Under the pieces are notes generated by a model. It had not been told where the DNA came from. It was given only the letters and a program-made list of their open reading frames with translations, and did no database searches. Below are positions 12,526-26,547 of a stretch of 64,000 nt of DNA, in pieces. Origin of the DNA: Isoperla grammatica. Lineage: Eukaryota; Arthropoda; Insecta; Plecoptera; Perlodidae. The translations under genes were made by a program, and so were the position numbers. Where the stretch lies: contig OX246746.1 of the NCBI GenBank assembly GCA_945910005.1, forward strand, positions 39,256,579-39,320,578, written 5' to 3'. Each line of letters opens with the position of its first letter. Positions within the stretch are counted from its first letter, which is position 1.

Positions 12526-15341
12526 TGATATGTCCTGCGCTAAGTCAGTGACATGAGAGCAACTTTATGCAACATATGAAGACAACGCATGTTTCGTCGC
12601 TTGTGACGGTGACTGTACGTGATAAACCCTGCGCTAAGTCAGTGACATGAAAGCAACTACATGCAACATATGAAGACAACGCATGTTTCCGTGCTTGCGA
12701 AGGTGACTGTACTTGATAAACCCTGCGCTAAGTCAGTGACATGAGAGCAACTACATGCAACATATGAAGACAACGCATGTTTCCTCGCTTGTCACGGTGA
12801 CTGTACGTGATAAACCCTGCGCTAAGTCAGTGACATGAGAGCAACTACATGCAACATATTAGGACAACGCATGTTTCGTCGCTTGTGACGGTGACTGTAC
12901 TTGATAAACCCTGCGCTAAGTCAGTGACATGAGAGCAACTACATGCAATATATGAAGACAACGCATGTTTCCTCGCTTGTGAAGGTGACTGTACTTGATA
13001 AACCCTGCGCTAAGTCAGTGACATGAAAGCCACTACATGCAAAATAAGACAACGCATGTTTCCTCGCTTGTGACGGTGACTTTACTTGATAAACCCTGCG
13101 CTAAGTCAGTGACATGAGAGCAACTACATGCAACATATGAAGACAACGGATGTTTCCTCGCTTGTGACGGTGACTGTACTTGATAAACCCTGCGCTAAGT
13201 CAGTGACATGAGAGCCACTACATGCAACATATGAAGACAACGCATGTTTCCTCGCTTGTGATTGTGACTGTACGTGATAAACCCTGCGCTAAGTCAGTGA
13301 CATGAGAGCAACTACATGCAACATATGAAGACAACGAATGTTTCCTCGCTTGTTACGGTGACTGTACTTGATAAACCCTGCGCTAAGTCAGTGACATGAG
13401 AGCAACTACATGCAACATATGAAGACAACGCATGTTTCCTCGCTTGTGACGGTTACTTTACTTGATAAACCCTGCGCTAAGTCAGTGACATGAGAGCAAC
13501 TACATGCAACCTATGAAGACAACGCATGTTTCCTCGCTTGTGAAGGTGACTGTACGTGATAAACCCTGCGCTAAGTCAGTGACATGAAAGCAACTACATG
13601 CAACATATGACGACAGCGCATGTTTCCTCGCTTGTGAAGGTTACTGTACTTAAAAAACCCTGCGCCAAGTCAGTGACGTGAGAGCAACTACATGCAACAT
13701 ATGAAGACAACGCGTGTTTTCTCGCTTGTGATGGTGACTGTACTTGATAAACCCTGCGCTAAGTCAGTGACATGAGAGCAACTACATGCAACATATGAAG
13801 ACAACGCATGTTTCCTCGTTTGTGAAGGTGACTGTACTTGATAAACCCTGCGCTAAGTCAGTGACATGAGAGCAACTACATGCAACATATGAAGACAACG
13901 CATGTTTCCTCGCTTGTGACGGTGACTGTACGTGATAAACCCTGCGCTAAGTCAGTGACATGAGAGAAACTACATGCAACATATTAGGACAACGCATGTT
14001 TCCTCGCTTGTGACGGTGACTGTACTTGATAAACCCTGCGCTAAGTCAGTGACATGAGAGCAACTAAATGCAACATATGAAGACAACGCATGTTTCCTCG
14101 CTTGTGACGGTGACTGTACTTGATAAACCCTGCGCTTAGTCAGTGACCTGAGAGCAACTTAATGCAGCATATGAAGACAACGCATGTTTCCTCGCTTGTG
14201 AAGGTGACTGTACTTGATAAACCCCGCGAAGAGTCAGTGACATGAGAGCAACTACATTCAACATATGAAGACAACGCATGTTTCCTCGCTTGTGAAGGTG
14301 ACTGTACTTGATAAACCCTGCGCTAAGTCAGTGACATGAGAGCAACTTCATGCAACATATGAAGACAACGCATGTTTTCTCGCTTGTGACGGTGACTGTA
14401 CGTGATAAACCCTGCGCTAAGTCAGTGACATGAGAGCAACTACATGCAACATATTAGGACAACGCATGTTTCCTCGCTTGTGACGGTAACTGTACTTGAT
14501 AAACCCTTTGCTAAGTCAGTGACATGAGAGCAACTACATGCAACATATGAAGACAACGCATGTTTCCTCGCTTGTGAAGGTGACTGTACTTGTTAAACCC
14601 TGCGCTAAGTCAGTGACATGACAGCCACTACATGCAACATATGAAAGCAACGCATGTTTCCTCGCTTGTGACGGTGACTGTACTTGATAAACCCTGCGCT
14701 AAGTCAGTGACATGAGAGCAACTACATGCAACCTATGAAGACAACGCATGTTTCCTCGCTTGTGAAGGTGACTGTACGTGATAAACCCTGCGCTAAGTCA
14801 AAGACATGAAAGCAACTACATGCAACATATGAAGACAGCGCATGTTTCCTCGCTTGTGAAGGTGACTGTACTTGATAAACCCTGCGCTAAGTCAGTGACA
14901 TGAGGGCAACTACGTGCAACATATGAAGACAACGCATGTTTCCTCGCTTGTGACGGTGACTGTACTTGATAAACCCTGCGCTAAGTCAGTGACATGAGAG
15001 CAACTACATGCAACATATGAAGACAACGCATGTTTCCTCGCTTGTGAAGGTGACTGTACTTGATAAACCCCGCGCTAAGTCAGTGACATGAGAGCAACTA
15101 CATGCAACATATGAAGACAACGCATGTTTCCTCGCTTATGAAGGTGACTGTACTTGATAAACCCTGCGCTAAGTCAGTGACATGAGAGCAACTACATGCA
15201 ACATATATGGACAACGCATGTTTTCTCGCTTGTGACGGTAACTGTACTTGATAAACCCTGCGCTAAGTCAATGACATGAGAGCAACTTCATGCAACATAC
15301 TAGGACAACGCATGTTTCCTCGCTTGTGAAGGTAGTGTACT
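12526..15341 (+). repeat. B-body block after an A-type fragment, 30 monomers
   Basis: It has the same construction as 6,986-9,709: CTTTTAAAGG upstream at 12,224, GCTTAATCAG at 12,351, then GTTTCCGTGC, CTTGTCACGG, TAAAAAACCC and TAATGCAG at 14,160 (1,634 bp from the anchor versus 1,635 in the earlier block). Length is 2,816 = 30 x 94 - 4: three bases lost at GCAAAATAAGAC near 13,039 and one at GGTAGTGTAC just before the next anchor. Confidence 0.8.
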
Positions 15342-17220
15342 TGATATGTCCTGCGCTAAGTCAGTGACATGAGAGCAACTTTATGCAACATATGAAGACA
15401 ACGCATGTTTCGTCGCTTGTGACGGTGACTGTACGTGATAAACCCTGCGCTAAGTCAGTGACATGAAAGCAACTACATGCAGCATATGAAGACAACGCAT
15501 GTATCCGAGCTTGTGAAGGTGACTGTACTTGATAAACCCTGCGCTAAGTCAGTGACATGAGAGCAACTACATGCAACATATGAAGACAACGCATGTTTCC
15601 GAGCTTGTGAAGGTGACTGTACTTGATAAAACCTGCGCTAAGTCAGTGACATGAGAGCAACTACATGCAACATATGAAGACAACGCATGTTTCCTCGCTT
15701 GTGACGGTGACTGTACGTGATAAACCCTGCGCTAAGTCAGTGACATGAGAGCAACTACATGCAACATATTAGGACAACGCATGTTTCCTCGCTTGTGACG
15801 GTGACTGTAGTTGATAAACCCTGCGCTAAGTCAGTGACATGAAAGCAACTACATGCAACATATGAAGACAACGCATGTTTCCTCGCTTGTGAAGGTGACT
15901 GTACTTGATGAACCCTGCGCTAAGTCAGTGACATGAGAGCAACTACATGCAACATATGAAGACAACGCATGTTTCCTCGCTTGTGACGGTGACTGTACGT
16001 GATAAACCCTGCGCTAAGTCAGTGACATAAGAGCAACTACATGCAACATATTAGGACAACGAATGTTTCCTCGCTTGTGACGGTGACTGTACTTGATAAA
16101 CCCTGCGCTAAGTCAGTGACATGAGAGCAACTACATGCAACATATGAAGACAACGCATGTTTCCTCGCTTGTGAAGGTGACTGTACTTGATAAACCCTGC
16201 GCTTAGTCAGTGACATGAAAGCCACTACATGCAAAATATGAAGACAACGCATGTTTCCTCGCTTGTGACGGTGACTGTACTTGATAAACCCTGCGCTAAG
16301 TCAGTGACATGAGAGCAACTACATGCAACATATGAAGACAACGCATGTTTCCTCGCTTGTGACGGTGACTGTACTTGATAAACCCTGCGCTAAGTCAGTG
16401 ACATGAGAGCCACTACATGCAACATATGAAGACAACGCATGTTTCCTCGCTTGTGATTGTGACTGTACGTGATAAACCCTGCACTAAGTCAGTGACATGA
16501 GAGCAACTACATGCAACATATGAAGACAACGAATGTTTCCTCGCTTGTCACGGTGACTGTACTTGATAAACCCTGCGCTAAGTCAGTGACATGAGAGCAA
16601 CTACATGCAACATATGAAGACAACGAATGTTTCCTCGCTTGTTACAATGACTGTACTTGATAAACCCTGCGCTTAGTCAGTGACATGAGAGCAACTTCAT
16701 GCAACATATGAAGACAACGCATTTTTCCTCGCTTGTGTCGGTGACTGTACTTGATAAACCCTGCGCTAAGTCAGTGACATGAGAGCAACTACAACAACCT
16801 ATGAAGACAACGCATGTTTCCTCGCTTGTGAAGGTGACTGTACGTGATAAACCCTGCGCTAAGTCAGTGACATGAAAGCAACTACATGCAACATATGAAG
16901 ACAGCGCATGTTTCCTCGCTTTTAAAGGTGACTGTACTTGATAAACCCTGCGCTAAGTCAGTGAGATGAGAGCAACTACATGCAACATATGAAGACAACG
17001 CATGTTTCCTCGCATGTGAAGGTGACTGTACGTGATAAACCCTGCGCTTAATCAGTGACATAAGAGCAACTACATGCAACATATTAGGACAACGCATGTT
17101 TCCTCGCTTGTGACGATGACTGTACTTGATAAACCCTGCGCTAAGTCAGTGACATGAGAGCAACTACATGCAACATATTAGGACAACGCATGTTTCCTCA
17201 CTTGTGAAGGTGAGTGTACT
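15342..17220 (+). repeat. Higher-order block, class C, short (20 monomers)
   Basis: It is preceded by CATACTAGGAC and has GTATCCGAGC near 15,500. The GACAACGAATG stretch follows 695 bp after the anchor, the same distance as in the 19,007 block. After GCACTAAG near 16,489 it switches at about 16,620-16,640 into the E block. Length is 1,879 = 20 x 94 - 1 (the E deletion). Confidence 0.8.
16649..16929 (+). repeat. E block 3: three diagnostic monomers
   Basis: Third copy of the three-monomer block, with GCATTTTTCCTCGC near 16,720, CTACAACAACC near 16,788 and CTTTTAAAGG at 16,919. It lies 4,695 bp after copy 2, which lies 5,540 bp after copy 1. Confidence 0.85.
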
Positions 17221-19006
17221 TGATATGTCCTGCGCTAAGTCAGTGACATGAGAGCAACTTTATGCAACATATGAAGACAACGCATGTTTCGTCGCTTGTG
17301 ACGGTGACTGTACGTGATAAACCCTGCGCTAAGTCAGTGACATGAAAGCAACTACATGCAACATATGACGACAGCGCATGTTTCCTCGCTTGTGAAGGTG
17401 ACTGTACTTAAAAAACCCTGCGCCAAGTCAGTGACATGAGAGCAACGACATGCAACATATGAAGACAACGCATGTTTCCTCGTTTGTGAAGGTGACTGTA
17501 CTTGATAAACCCTGCACTAAGTCAGTGACATGAGAGCAACTACATGCAACATATGAAGACAACGCATGTTTCCTCGCTTGTGACGGTGACTGTACGTGAT
17601 AAACCCTGCGCTAAGTCAGTGACATGAGAGAAACTACATGCAACATATTAGGACAACGCATGTTTCCTCGCTTGTGACGGTGACTGTACTTGATAAACCC
17701 TGCGCTAAGTCAGTGACATGAGAGCAACTACATGCAACATATGAAGACAACGCATGTTTCCTCGCTTGTGACGGTGACTGTACTTGATAAACCCTACGCT
17801 TAGTCAGTGACCTGAGAGCAACTTAATGCAGCATATGAAGACAACGCATGTTTCCTCGCTTGTGAAGGTGACTGTACTTGATAAACCCCGCGAAGAGTCA
17901 GTGACATGAGAGCAACTACATTCAACATATGAAGACAACGCATGTTTCCTCGCTTGTGAAGGTGACTGTACTTGATAAACCCTGCGCTAAGTCAGTGACA
18001 TGAGAGCAACTTCATGCAACATATGAAGACAACGCATGTTTTCTCGCTTGTGACGGTGACCGTACGTGATAAACCCTGCGCTAAGTCAGTGACATGAGAG
18101 CAACTACATGCAACATATTAGGACAACGCATGTTTCCTCGCTTGTGACGGTAACTGTACTTGATAAACCCTTTGCTAAGTCAGTGACATGAGAGCAACTA
18201 CATGCAACATATGAAGACAACGCATGTTTCCTCGCTTGTGAAGGTGACTGTACTTGTTAAACCCTGCGCTAAGTCAGTGACATGACAGCCACTACATGCA
18301 ACATATGAAAGCAACGCATGTTTCCTCGCTTGTGACGGTGACTGTACTTGATAAACCCTGCGCTAAGTCAGTGACATGAGAGCAACTACATGCAACCTAT
18401 GAAGACAACGCATGTTTCCTCGCTTGTGAAGGTGACTGTACGTGATAAACCCTGCGCTAAGTCAAAGACATGAAAGCAACTACATGCAACATATGAAGAC
18501 AGCGCATGTTTCCTCGCTTGTGAAGGTGACTGTACTTGATAAACCCTGCGCTAAGTCAGTGACATGAGGGCAACTACATGCAACATATGAAGACAACGCA
18601 TGTTTCCTCGCTTGTGACGGTGACTGTACTTGATAAACCCTGCGCTAAGTCAGTGACATGAGAGCAACTACATGCAACATATGAAGACAACGCATGTTTC
18701 CTCGCTTGTGAAGGTGACTGTACTTGATAAACCCCGCGCTAAGTCAGTGACATGAGAGCAACTACATGCAACATATGAAGACAACGCATGTTTCCTCGCT
18801 TATGAAGGTGACTGTACTTGATAAACCCTGCGCTAAGTCAGTGACATGAGAGCAACTACATGCAACATATATGGACAACGCATGTTTCCTCGCTTGTGAC
18901 GGTAACTGTACTTGATAAACCCTGCGCTAAGTCAATGACATGAGAGCAACTTCATGCAACATACTAGGACAACGCATGTTTCCTCGCTTGTGAAGGTGAG
19001 TGTACT
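17221..19006 (+). repeat. B-body block after an A-type fragment, internally deleted (19 monomers)
   Basis: After the anchor and one B-type monomer it jumps straight to the GACGACAGCG and TAAAAAACCCTGCGCC monomers, which in the 12,526 block come about 1.08 kb later. TAATGCAG is 603 bp from the anchor instead of 1,634, a loss of eleven monomers once the three-base indel of the other copy is counted. Length is 1,786 = 19 x 94 exactly. Confidence 0.8.
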
Positions 19007-21377
19007 TGATATGTCCTGCGCTAAGTCAGTGACATGAGAGCAACTTTATGCAACATATGAAGACAACGCATGTTTCGTCGCTTGTGACGGTGACTGTACG
19101 TGATAAACCCTGCGCTAAGTCAGTGACATGAAAGCAACTACATGCAGCATATGAAGACAACGCATGTATCCGAGCTTGTGAAGGTGACTGTACTTGATAA
19201 ACCCTGCGCTAAGTCAGTGACATGAGAGCAACTACATGCAACATATGAAGACAACGCATGCTTCCGAGCTTGTGAAGGTGACTGTACTTGATAAAACCTG
19301 CGCTAAGTCAGTGACATGAGAGCAACTACATGCAACATATGAAGACAACGCATGTTTCCTCGCTTGTGACGGTGACTGTACGTGATAAACCCTGCGCTAA
19401 GTCAGTGACATGAGAGCAACTACATGCAACATATTAGGACAACGCATGTTTCCTCGCTTGTGACGGTGACTGTAGTTGATAAACCCTGCGCTAAGTCAGT
19501 GACATGAAAGCAACTACATGCAACATATGAAGACAACGCATGTTTCCTCGCTTGTGAAGGTGACTGTACTTGATAAACCCTGCGCTAAGTCAGTGACATG
19601 AGAGCAACTACATGCAACATATGAAGACAACGCATGTTTCCTCGCTTGTGACGGTGACTGTACGTGATAAACCCTGCGCTAAGTCAGTGACATGAGAGCA
19701 ACTACATGCAACATATTAGGACAACGTATGTTTCCTCGCTTGTGACGGTGACTGTACTTGATAAACCCTGCGCTAAGTCAGTGACATGAGAGCAACTACA
19801 TGCAACATATGAAGACAACGCATGTTTCCTCGCTTGTGAAGGTGACTGTACTTGATAAACCTTGCGCTTAGTCAGTGACATGAAAGCCACTACATGCAAA
19901 ATATGAAGACAACGCATGTTTCCTCGCTTGTGACGGTGACTGTACTTGATAAACCCTGCGCTAAGTCAGTGACATGAGAGCAACTACATGCAACATATGA
20001 AGACAACGCATGTTTCCTCGCTTGTGACGGTGACTGTACTTGATAAACCCTGCGCTAAGTCAGTGACATGAGAGCCACTACATGCAACATATGAAGACAA
20101 CGCATGTTTCCTCGCTTGTGATTGTGACTGTACGTGATAAACCCTGCACTAAGTCACTGACATGAGAGCAACTACATGCAACATATGAAGACAACGAATG
20201 TTTCCTCGCTTGTCACGGTGACTGTACTTGATAAACCCTGCGCTAAGTCAGTGACATGAGAGCAACTACATGCAACATATGAAGACAACGCATGTTTCCT
20301 CGCTTGTGACGTTGACTGTACTTGATAAACCCTGCGCTAAGTCAGTGACATGAGAGCAACTACATGCAACCTATGAAGACAACGCATGTTTCCTCGCTTG
20401 TGAAGGTGACTGTACGTGATAAACCCTGCGCTAAGTCAGTGACATGAAAGCAACTACATGCAACATATGACAACAGCGCATGTTTTCTCGCTTGTGAAGG
20501 TGACTGTACTTGATAAACCCTGCGCTAAGTCAGTGACATGAGAGCAACTACATGCAACATATGAAGACAACGCATGTTTCCTCGCTTGTGACGGTGACTG
20601 TACTTGATAAACCCTGCGCTAAGTCAGTGACATGAGAGCAACTACATGCAAAATATGAAGACAACGCATGTTTCCTCGCTTGGGAAGGTGACTGTACTTG
20701 ATAAACCTTGCGCTAAGTCAGTGACATGAGAGCAACTACATGCAACATATATAGACAACGCATGTTTTCTCACTTGTGACGGTGACTGTACTTGATAAAC
20801 CCTGCGCTAAGTCAGTGACATGAGAGCAACTACATGCAACATATGAAGACAACGCATGTTTCCTCGCTTGTGACGGTGACTGTACGTGATAAACCCTGCG
20901 CTAAGTCAGTGACATGAAAGCAACTACATGCAACATATAAAGACAACGCATGTTTCCTCGCTTGTGAAGGTGACTGTACGTGATAAACCCTGCGCTAGGT
21001 CAGTGACATGAAAGCAACTACATGCAACATATGAATGATGATGATTAATGGGGCTTAACGTCGCATGTTTCCTCGCTTTTAAAGGTGACTGTACTTGATA
21101 AACCCTGCGCTAAGTCAGTGACATGAGAGCAACTACATGCAACATATGAAGACAACGCATGTTTCCTCGCTTGTGACGGTGACTGTACGTGATAAACCCT
21201 GCGCTAAATCAGTGACATAAGAGCAACTACATGCAACATTTTAGGACAACGCATGTTTCCTCGCTTGTGACGGTGACTGTACTTGATAAACCCTGCGCTA
21301 AGTCAGTGACATGAGAGCAACTACATGCAACATATTAGGACAACGCATGTTTCCTCGCTTGTGAAGGTAAGTGTACT
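19007..21377 (+). repeat. Higher-order block, class C with foreign tag (25 monomers)
   Basis: C signs: CATACTAGGAC before the anchor and GTATCCGAGC near 19,166. It continues through the GACAACGTATG stretch (near 19,720), GCACTAAG near 20,147, GACAACAGCG near 20,468, the 27-nt tag at 21,036 and CTTTTAAAGG at 21,076. Length is 2,371 = 25 x 94 + 21, the 21 being the tag. Confidence 0.85.
21036..21062 (+). other. 27-nt foreign tag, copy 2
   Basis: It has the same 27 bases and the same junctions as the tag at 1,851, with the monomers before it also matching. It is therefore a descendant of one insertion event copied by satellite duplication and not an independent insertion. CTTTTAAAGG follows 40 bp after its start, as in copies 1 and 3. 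Confidence 0.8.
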
Positions 21378-23915
21378 TGATATGTCCTGCGCTAAGTCAG
21401 TGACATGAGAGCAACTTTATGCAACATATGAAGACAACGCATGTTTTGTCGCTTGTGACGGTGACTGTACGTGATAAACCCTGCGCTAAGTCAGTGACAT
21501 GAAAGCAACTACATGCAACATATGAAGACAACGCATGTTTCCGAGCTTGTGAAGGTGACTGTACTTGATAAACCCTGCGCTAAGTCAGTGACATCAGAGC
21601 AACTACATGCAACATATGAAGACAACGCATGTTTCCTCGCTTGTGACGGTGACTGTACGTGATAAACCCTGCGCTAAGTCAGTGACATGAGAGCAACTAC
21701 ATGCAACATATTAGGACAACGCATGTTTTCTCGCTTGTGACGGTGACTGTACTTGATAAACCCTGCGCTAAGTCAGTGACATGAAAGCCACTACATGCAA
21801 AATATGAAGACAACGCATGTTTCCTCGCTTGTGACGGTGACTGTTCTTGATAAACCCTGCGCTTAGTCAGTGACATGAGAGCAACTACATGCAACATATG
21901 AAGACAACGCATGTTTCCTCGCTTGTGAAGGTGACTGTACGTGATAAATTCTGCGCTAAGTCAGTGACATGAAAGCAACTACATGCAACATATGACGACA
22001 GCGCATGTTTCCTCGCTTGTGAAGATGACTGTACTTGATAAACCCTGCGCTAAGTCAGTGACATGAGAGCAACTACATGCAACATATGAAGAAAACGCAT
22101 GTTTCCTCGCTTGTGACGGTGACTTTACTTGATAAACCCTGCGCTAAGTCAGTGATATGAGAGCAACTACATGCAACATATGAAGACAACGCATGTTTCC
22201 TCGCTTGTGAAGGTGACTGTACTTGATAAACCCTGCGCTAAGTCAGTGACATGAGAGCAACTACATGCAACATATATGGACAACGCATGTTTCCTCACTT
22301 GTGACGGTGACTGTACTTGATAAACCCTGCGCTAAGTCAGTGACATGAGAGCAACTACATGCAACATATGAAGACAACGCATGTTTCCTCGCTTGTGACG
22401 GTGACTGTACGTGATAAACCCTGCACAAGGTTAGTGACATGAAAGCAACTACATGCAACATATAAAGACAACGCATGTTCCCGAGCTTGTGAAGGTGACT
22501 GTACTTGATAAACCCTGCGCTAAGTCAGTGACATGAGAGCAACTACATGCAACATATGAAGACAACGCATGTTTCCTTGCTTGTGACGGTGACTGTACTT
22601 GATAAACCCTGCGCTAAGTCAGTGACATGAGAGCAACTACATGCAACATATGAAGACAACGCATGTTTCCTTGCTTGTGACGGTGACTGTACTCGATAAA
22701 CCCTGCGCTAAGTCAGTGACATGAGAGCAACTACATGCAACATATGAAGACAACGCATGTTTCTTCGCTTGTAAAGGTGACTGTACTTGATAAACTTGGC
22801 GCTAAGTCAGTGACATGAGAGCAACTACATGCAACATATGAGGACAACGCATGATTTCTCGCTTGTGAAGGTGACTGTATTTGATAAACCCTGCGCTAAG
22901 TCAATGACATGAAAACCACTTCATGCAACATATCAGGACAACGCATGTTTCCTCGCTTGTGAAGGTGACTGTACTTGATAAACCCTGCGCTAAGTCAGTG
23001 ACATGAAAACCACTTCATGCAACATATCAAGACAACGCATGTTTTCTCTATTGTGACGGTAACTGTACGTAATAAACCCTGCGCTCAGTCAGTGCCATGA
23101 AAACCACTTAATGCAACATATCAGGACAACGCATGTTTTCTCTATTGTGACGGTAACTGTACGTGATAAACCCTGCGCTAAGTCAGTGCCATGAAAACCA
23201 CTTCATGCAACATATCAGGACAACGAATGTTTTCTCTATTGTTACGGTAACTGAACGTGATAAACCCTGCGCTAAGTCAGTAACATGAGAGCAACTACAT
23301 GCAACATATGAAGACAACGCATGTTTCCTCGCTTGTGACGGTGACTGTACGTGAAAAACCCTGCGCTAAGTCAGTGACATGAAAGCAATTTCATGCAACT
23401 TATTAGGAAAAAACATGTTTCCTCGCTTGTGACGGTGACTGTACTTGATAAACCCTGCGCTAAGTCAGTGACATGAGAGCAACTACATGCAACATATTAG
23501 GACAACGCATGTTTCCTCGCTTGTGACGGTGACTGTACTTGATAAACCCTGCGCTAAGTCAGTGACATGAGAGCAACTTCATGCAACTTATTAGGACAAC
23601 GCATGTTTCCTCGCTTGTGAAGGTGACTGTACTTGATAAACCCTGCGCTAAGTCAGTGACATGAGAGCAACCACATGCAACATATGAAGACAACGCATGT
23701 TTCCTCGCTTGTGACGGTGACTGTACGTGATAAACCCTGCGCTTAATCAGTGACATAAGAGCAACTACATGCAACATATTAGGACAACGCATGTTTCCTC
23801 GCTTGTGACGGTGACTGTACTTGATAAACCCTGCGCTAAGTCAGTGACATGAGAGCAACTACATGCAACATATTAGGACAACGCATGTTTCCTCGCTTGT
23901 GAAGGTGAGTGTACT
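21378..23915 (+). repeat. Higher-order block, class A (27 monomers)
   Basis: Signs: GTTTCCGAGC, GACATCAG near 21,593, TGTTCTTGAT near 21,842, GATAAATTCTGCG near 21,944, GCACAAGGT at 22,423 and the D cluster at 22,873. Length is exactly 27 x 94. GCACAAGGT lies 1,045 bp from the anchor, against 1,420 in the 2,381, 34,621 and 59,941 blocks, so four monomers are missing. The 51,674 block shares this loss. Confidence 0.85.
22873..23248 (+). repeat. D cluster 2: four divergent monomers
   Basis: Four GAAAACCACTT monomers. Private changes here are ACTTAATGC in the third monomer, and GAATGTTTTCTC with GTTACGG at the end of the fourth, running on into CTGAACGTG. The duplicate at 53,169 lacks the changes in the fourth. 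Confidence 0.85.
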
Positions 23916-26547
23916 TGATATGTCCTGCGCTAAGTCAGTGACATGAGAGCAACTTTATGCAACATATGAAGACAACGCATGTTTCGTCGCTTGTGACGGT
24001 GACTGTACGTGATAAACCCTGCGCTAAGTCAGTGACATGAAAGCAACTACATGCAACATATGAAGACAACGCATGTTTCCGTGCTTGTGAAGGTGACTGT
24101 ACTTGATAAACCCTGCGGTAAGTCAGTGACATGAGAGCAACTACATGCAACATATGAAGACAACGGATGTTTCCTCGCTTGTCACGGTGACTGTACGTGA
24201 TAAACCCTGCGCTAAGTCGGTGACATGAGAGCAACTACATGCAACATATTAGGACAACGCATGTTTCGTCGCTTGTGACGGTGACTGTACTTGATAAACC
24301 CTGCGCTAAGTCAGTGACATGAGAGCAACTACATGCAACATATGAAGACAACGCATGTTTCCTCGCTTGTGACGGTGACTGTACTTGATAAACCCTGCGC
24401 TAAGTCAGTGACGTGAGAGCCACTACATGCAACATATGAAGACAACGCATGTTTCCTCGCTTGTGATTGTGACTGTACGTGATAAACCCTGCGCTAAGTC
24501 AGTGACATGAGAGCAACTACATGCAACATATGAAGACAACGAATGTTTCCTCGCTTGTTACGGTGACTGTACTTGATAAACCCTGCGCTAAGTCAGTGAC
24601 ATGAGAGCAACTACATGCAACATATGAAGACAACGCATGTTTCCTCGCTTGTGACGGTGACTTTACTTGATAAACCCTGCGCTAAGTCAGTGACATGAGA
24701 GCAACTACATGCAACCTATGAAGACAACGCATGTTTCCTCGCTTGTGAAGGTGACTGTACGTGATTAACCCTGCGCTAAGTCAGTGACATGAAAGCAACT
24801 ACATGCAACATATGACGACAGCGCATGTTTCCTCGCTTGTGAAGGTAACTGTACTTAAAAAACCCTGCGCCAAGTCAGTGACATGAGAGCAACTACATGC
24901 AACATATGAAGACAACGCGTGTATTCTCGCTTGTGATGGTGACTGTACTTGATAAACCCTGCGCTAAGTCAGTGACATGAGAGCAACTACATGCAACATA
25001 TGAAGACAACGCATGTTTCCTCGCTTGTGAAGGTGACTGTACTTGATAAACCCTGCGCTAAGTCAGTGACATGAGAGCAACTACATGCAACATATGAAGA
25101 CAACGCATGTTTCCTCGCTTGTGACGGTGACTGTACGTGATAAACCCTGCGCTAAGTCAGTGACATGGGAGCAACTACATGCAACATATTAGGACAACGC
25201 ATGTTTCCTCGCTTGTGACGGTGACTGTACTTGATAAACCCTGCGCTAAGTCAGTGACATGAGAGCAACTACATGCAACATATGAAGACAACGCATGTTT
25301 CCTCGCTTGTGACGGTGACTGTACTTGATAAACCCTGCGCTAAGTCAGTGACCTGAGAGCAACTTAATGCAGCATATGAAGACAACGCATGTTTCCTCGC
25401 TTGTGAAGGTGACTGTACTTGATTAACCCCGCGCAGAGTCAGTGACATGAGAGCAACTACATTCAACATATGAAGACAACGCATGTTTCCTCGCTTGTGA
25501 AGGTGACTGTACTTGATAAACCCTGCGCTAAGTTAGTGATATAAGAGCAACTTCATGCAACATATGAAGACAACGCATGTTTTCTCGCTTGTGACGGTGA
25601 CTGTACGTGATAAACCCTGCGCTAAGTCAGTGACATGAGAGCAACTACATGCAACATATTAGGACAACGCATGTTTCCTCGCTTGTGACGGTAACTGTAC
25701 TTGATAAACCCTTCGCTAAGTCAGTGACATGAGAGCAACTACATGCAACATATGAAGACAACGCATGTTTCCTCGCTTGTGAAGGTGACTGTACTTGATA
25801 AACACTGCGCTAAGTCAGTGACATGACAGCCACTACATGCAACATATGAAAGGTACGCATGTTTCCTCGCTTGTGACGGTGACTGTACTTGATAAACCCT
25901 GCGCTAAGTCAGTGACATGAGAGCAACTACATGCAAACTATGAAGACAACGCATGTTTCCTCGCTTGTGAAGGTGACTGTACGTGATAAACCCTGCGCTA
26001 AGTCAAAGACATGAAAGCAACTACATGCAACATATGAGGACAGCGCATGTTTCCTCGCTTGTGAAGGTGACTGTACTTGATAAACCCTGCGCTAAGTCAG
26101 TGACATGAGAGCAACTAGATGCAACATACGAAGACAACGCATGTTTCCTCGCTTGTGACGGTGACTGTACTTGATGAACCCTGCGCTAAGTCAGTGACAT
26201 GAGAGCAACTACATGCAACATATGAAGACAACGCATGTTTCCTCGCTTGTGAAGGTGACTGTACTTGATAAACCCCACGCTAAGTCAGTGACATGAGAGC
26301 AACTACATGCAACATATGAAGACAACGCATGTTTCCTCGCTTATGAAGGTGACTGTACTTGATAAACCCTGCGCTAAGTCAGTGACATGAGAGCAACTAC
26401 ATGCAACATATATAGACAACGCATGTTTCCTCGCTTGTGACGGTAACTGTACTTGATAAACCCTGCGCTAAGTCAATGACATGAGAGCAACTTCATGCAA
26501 CATACTAGGACAACGCATGTTTCCTCGCTTGTGAAGGTGAGTGTACT
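23916..26547 (+). repeat. Higher-order block, class B (28 monomers)
   Basis: A complete B block: GCTTAATCAG upstream, GTTTCCGTGC near 24,077, CTTGTCACGG near 24,179, TAAAAAACCC near 24,855, TAATGCAG at 25,365 (1,449 bp in, as in three other B blocks), GATTAACCCCGCGCAG and GAAAGGTACGC, then CATACTAGGAC leading into C. Length is exactly 28 x 94. Confidence 0.85.
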
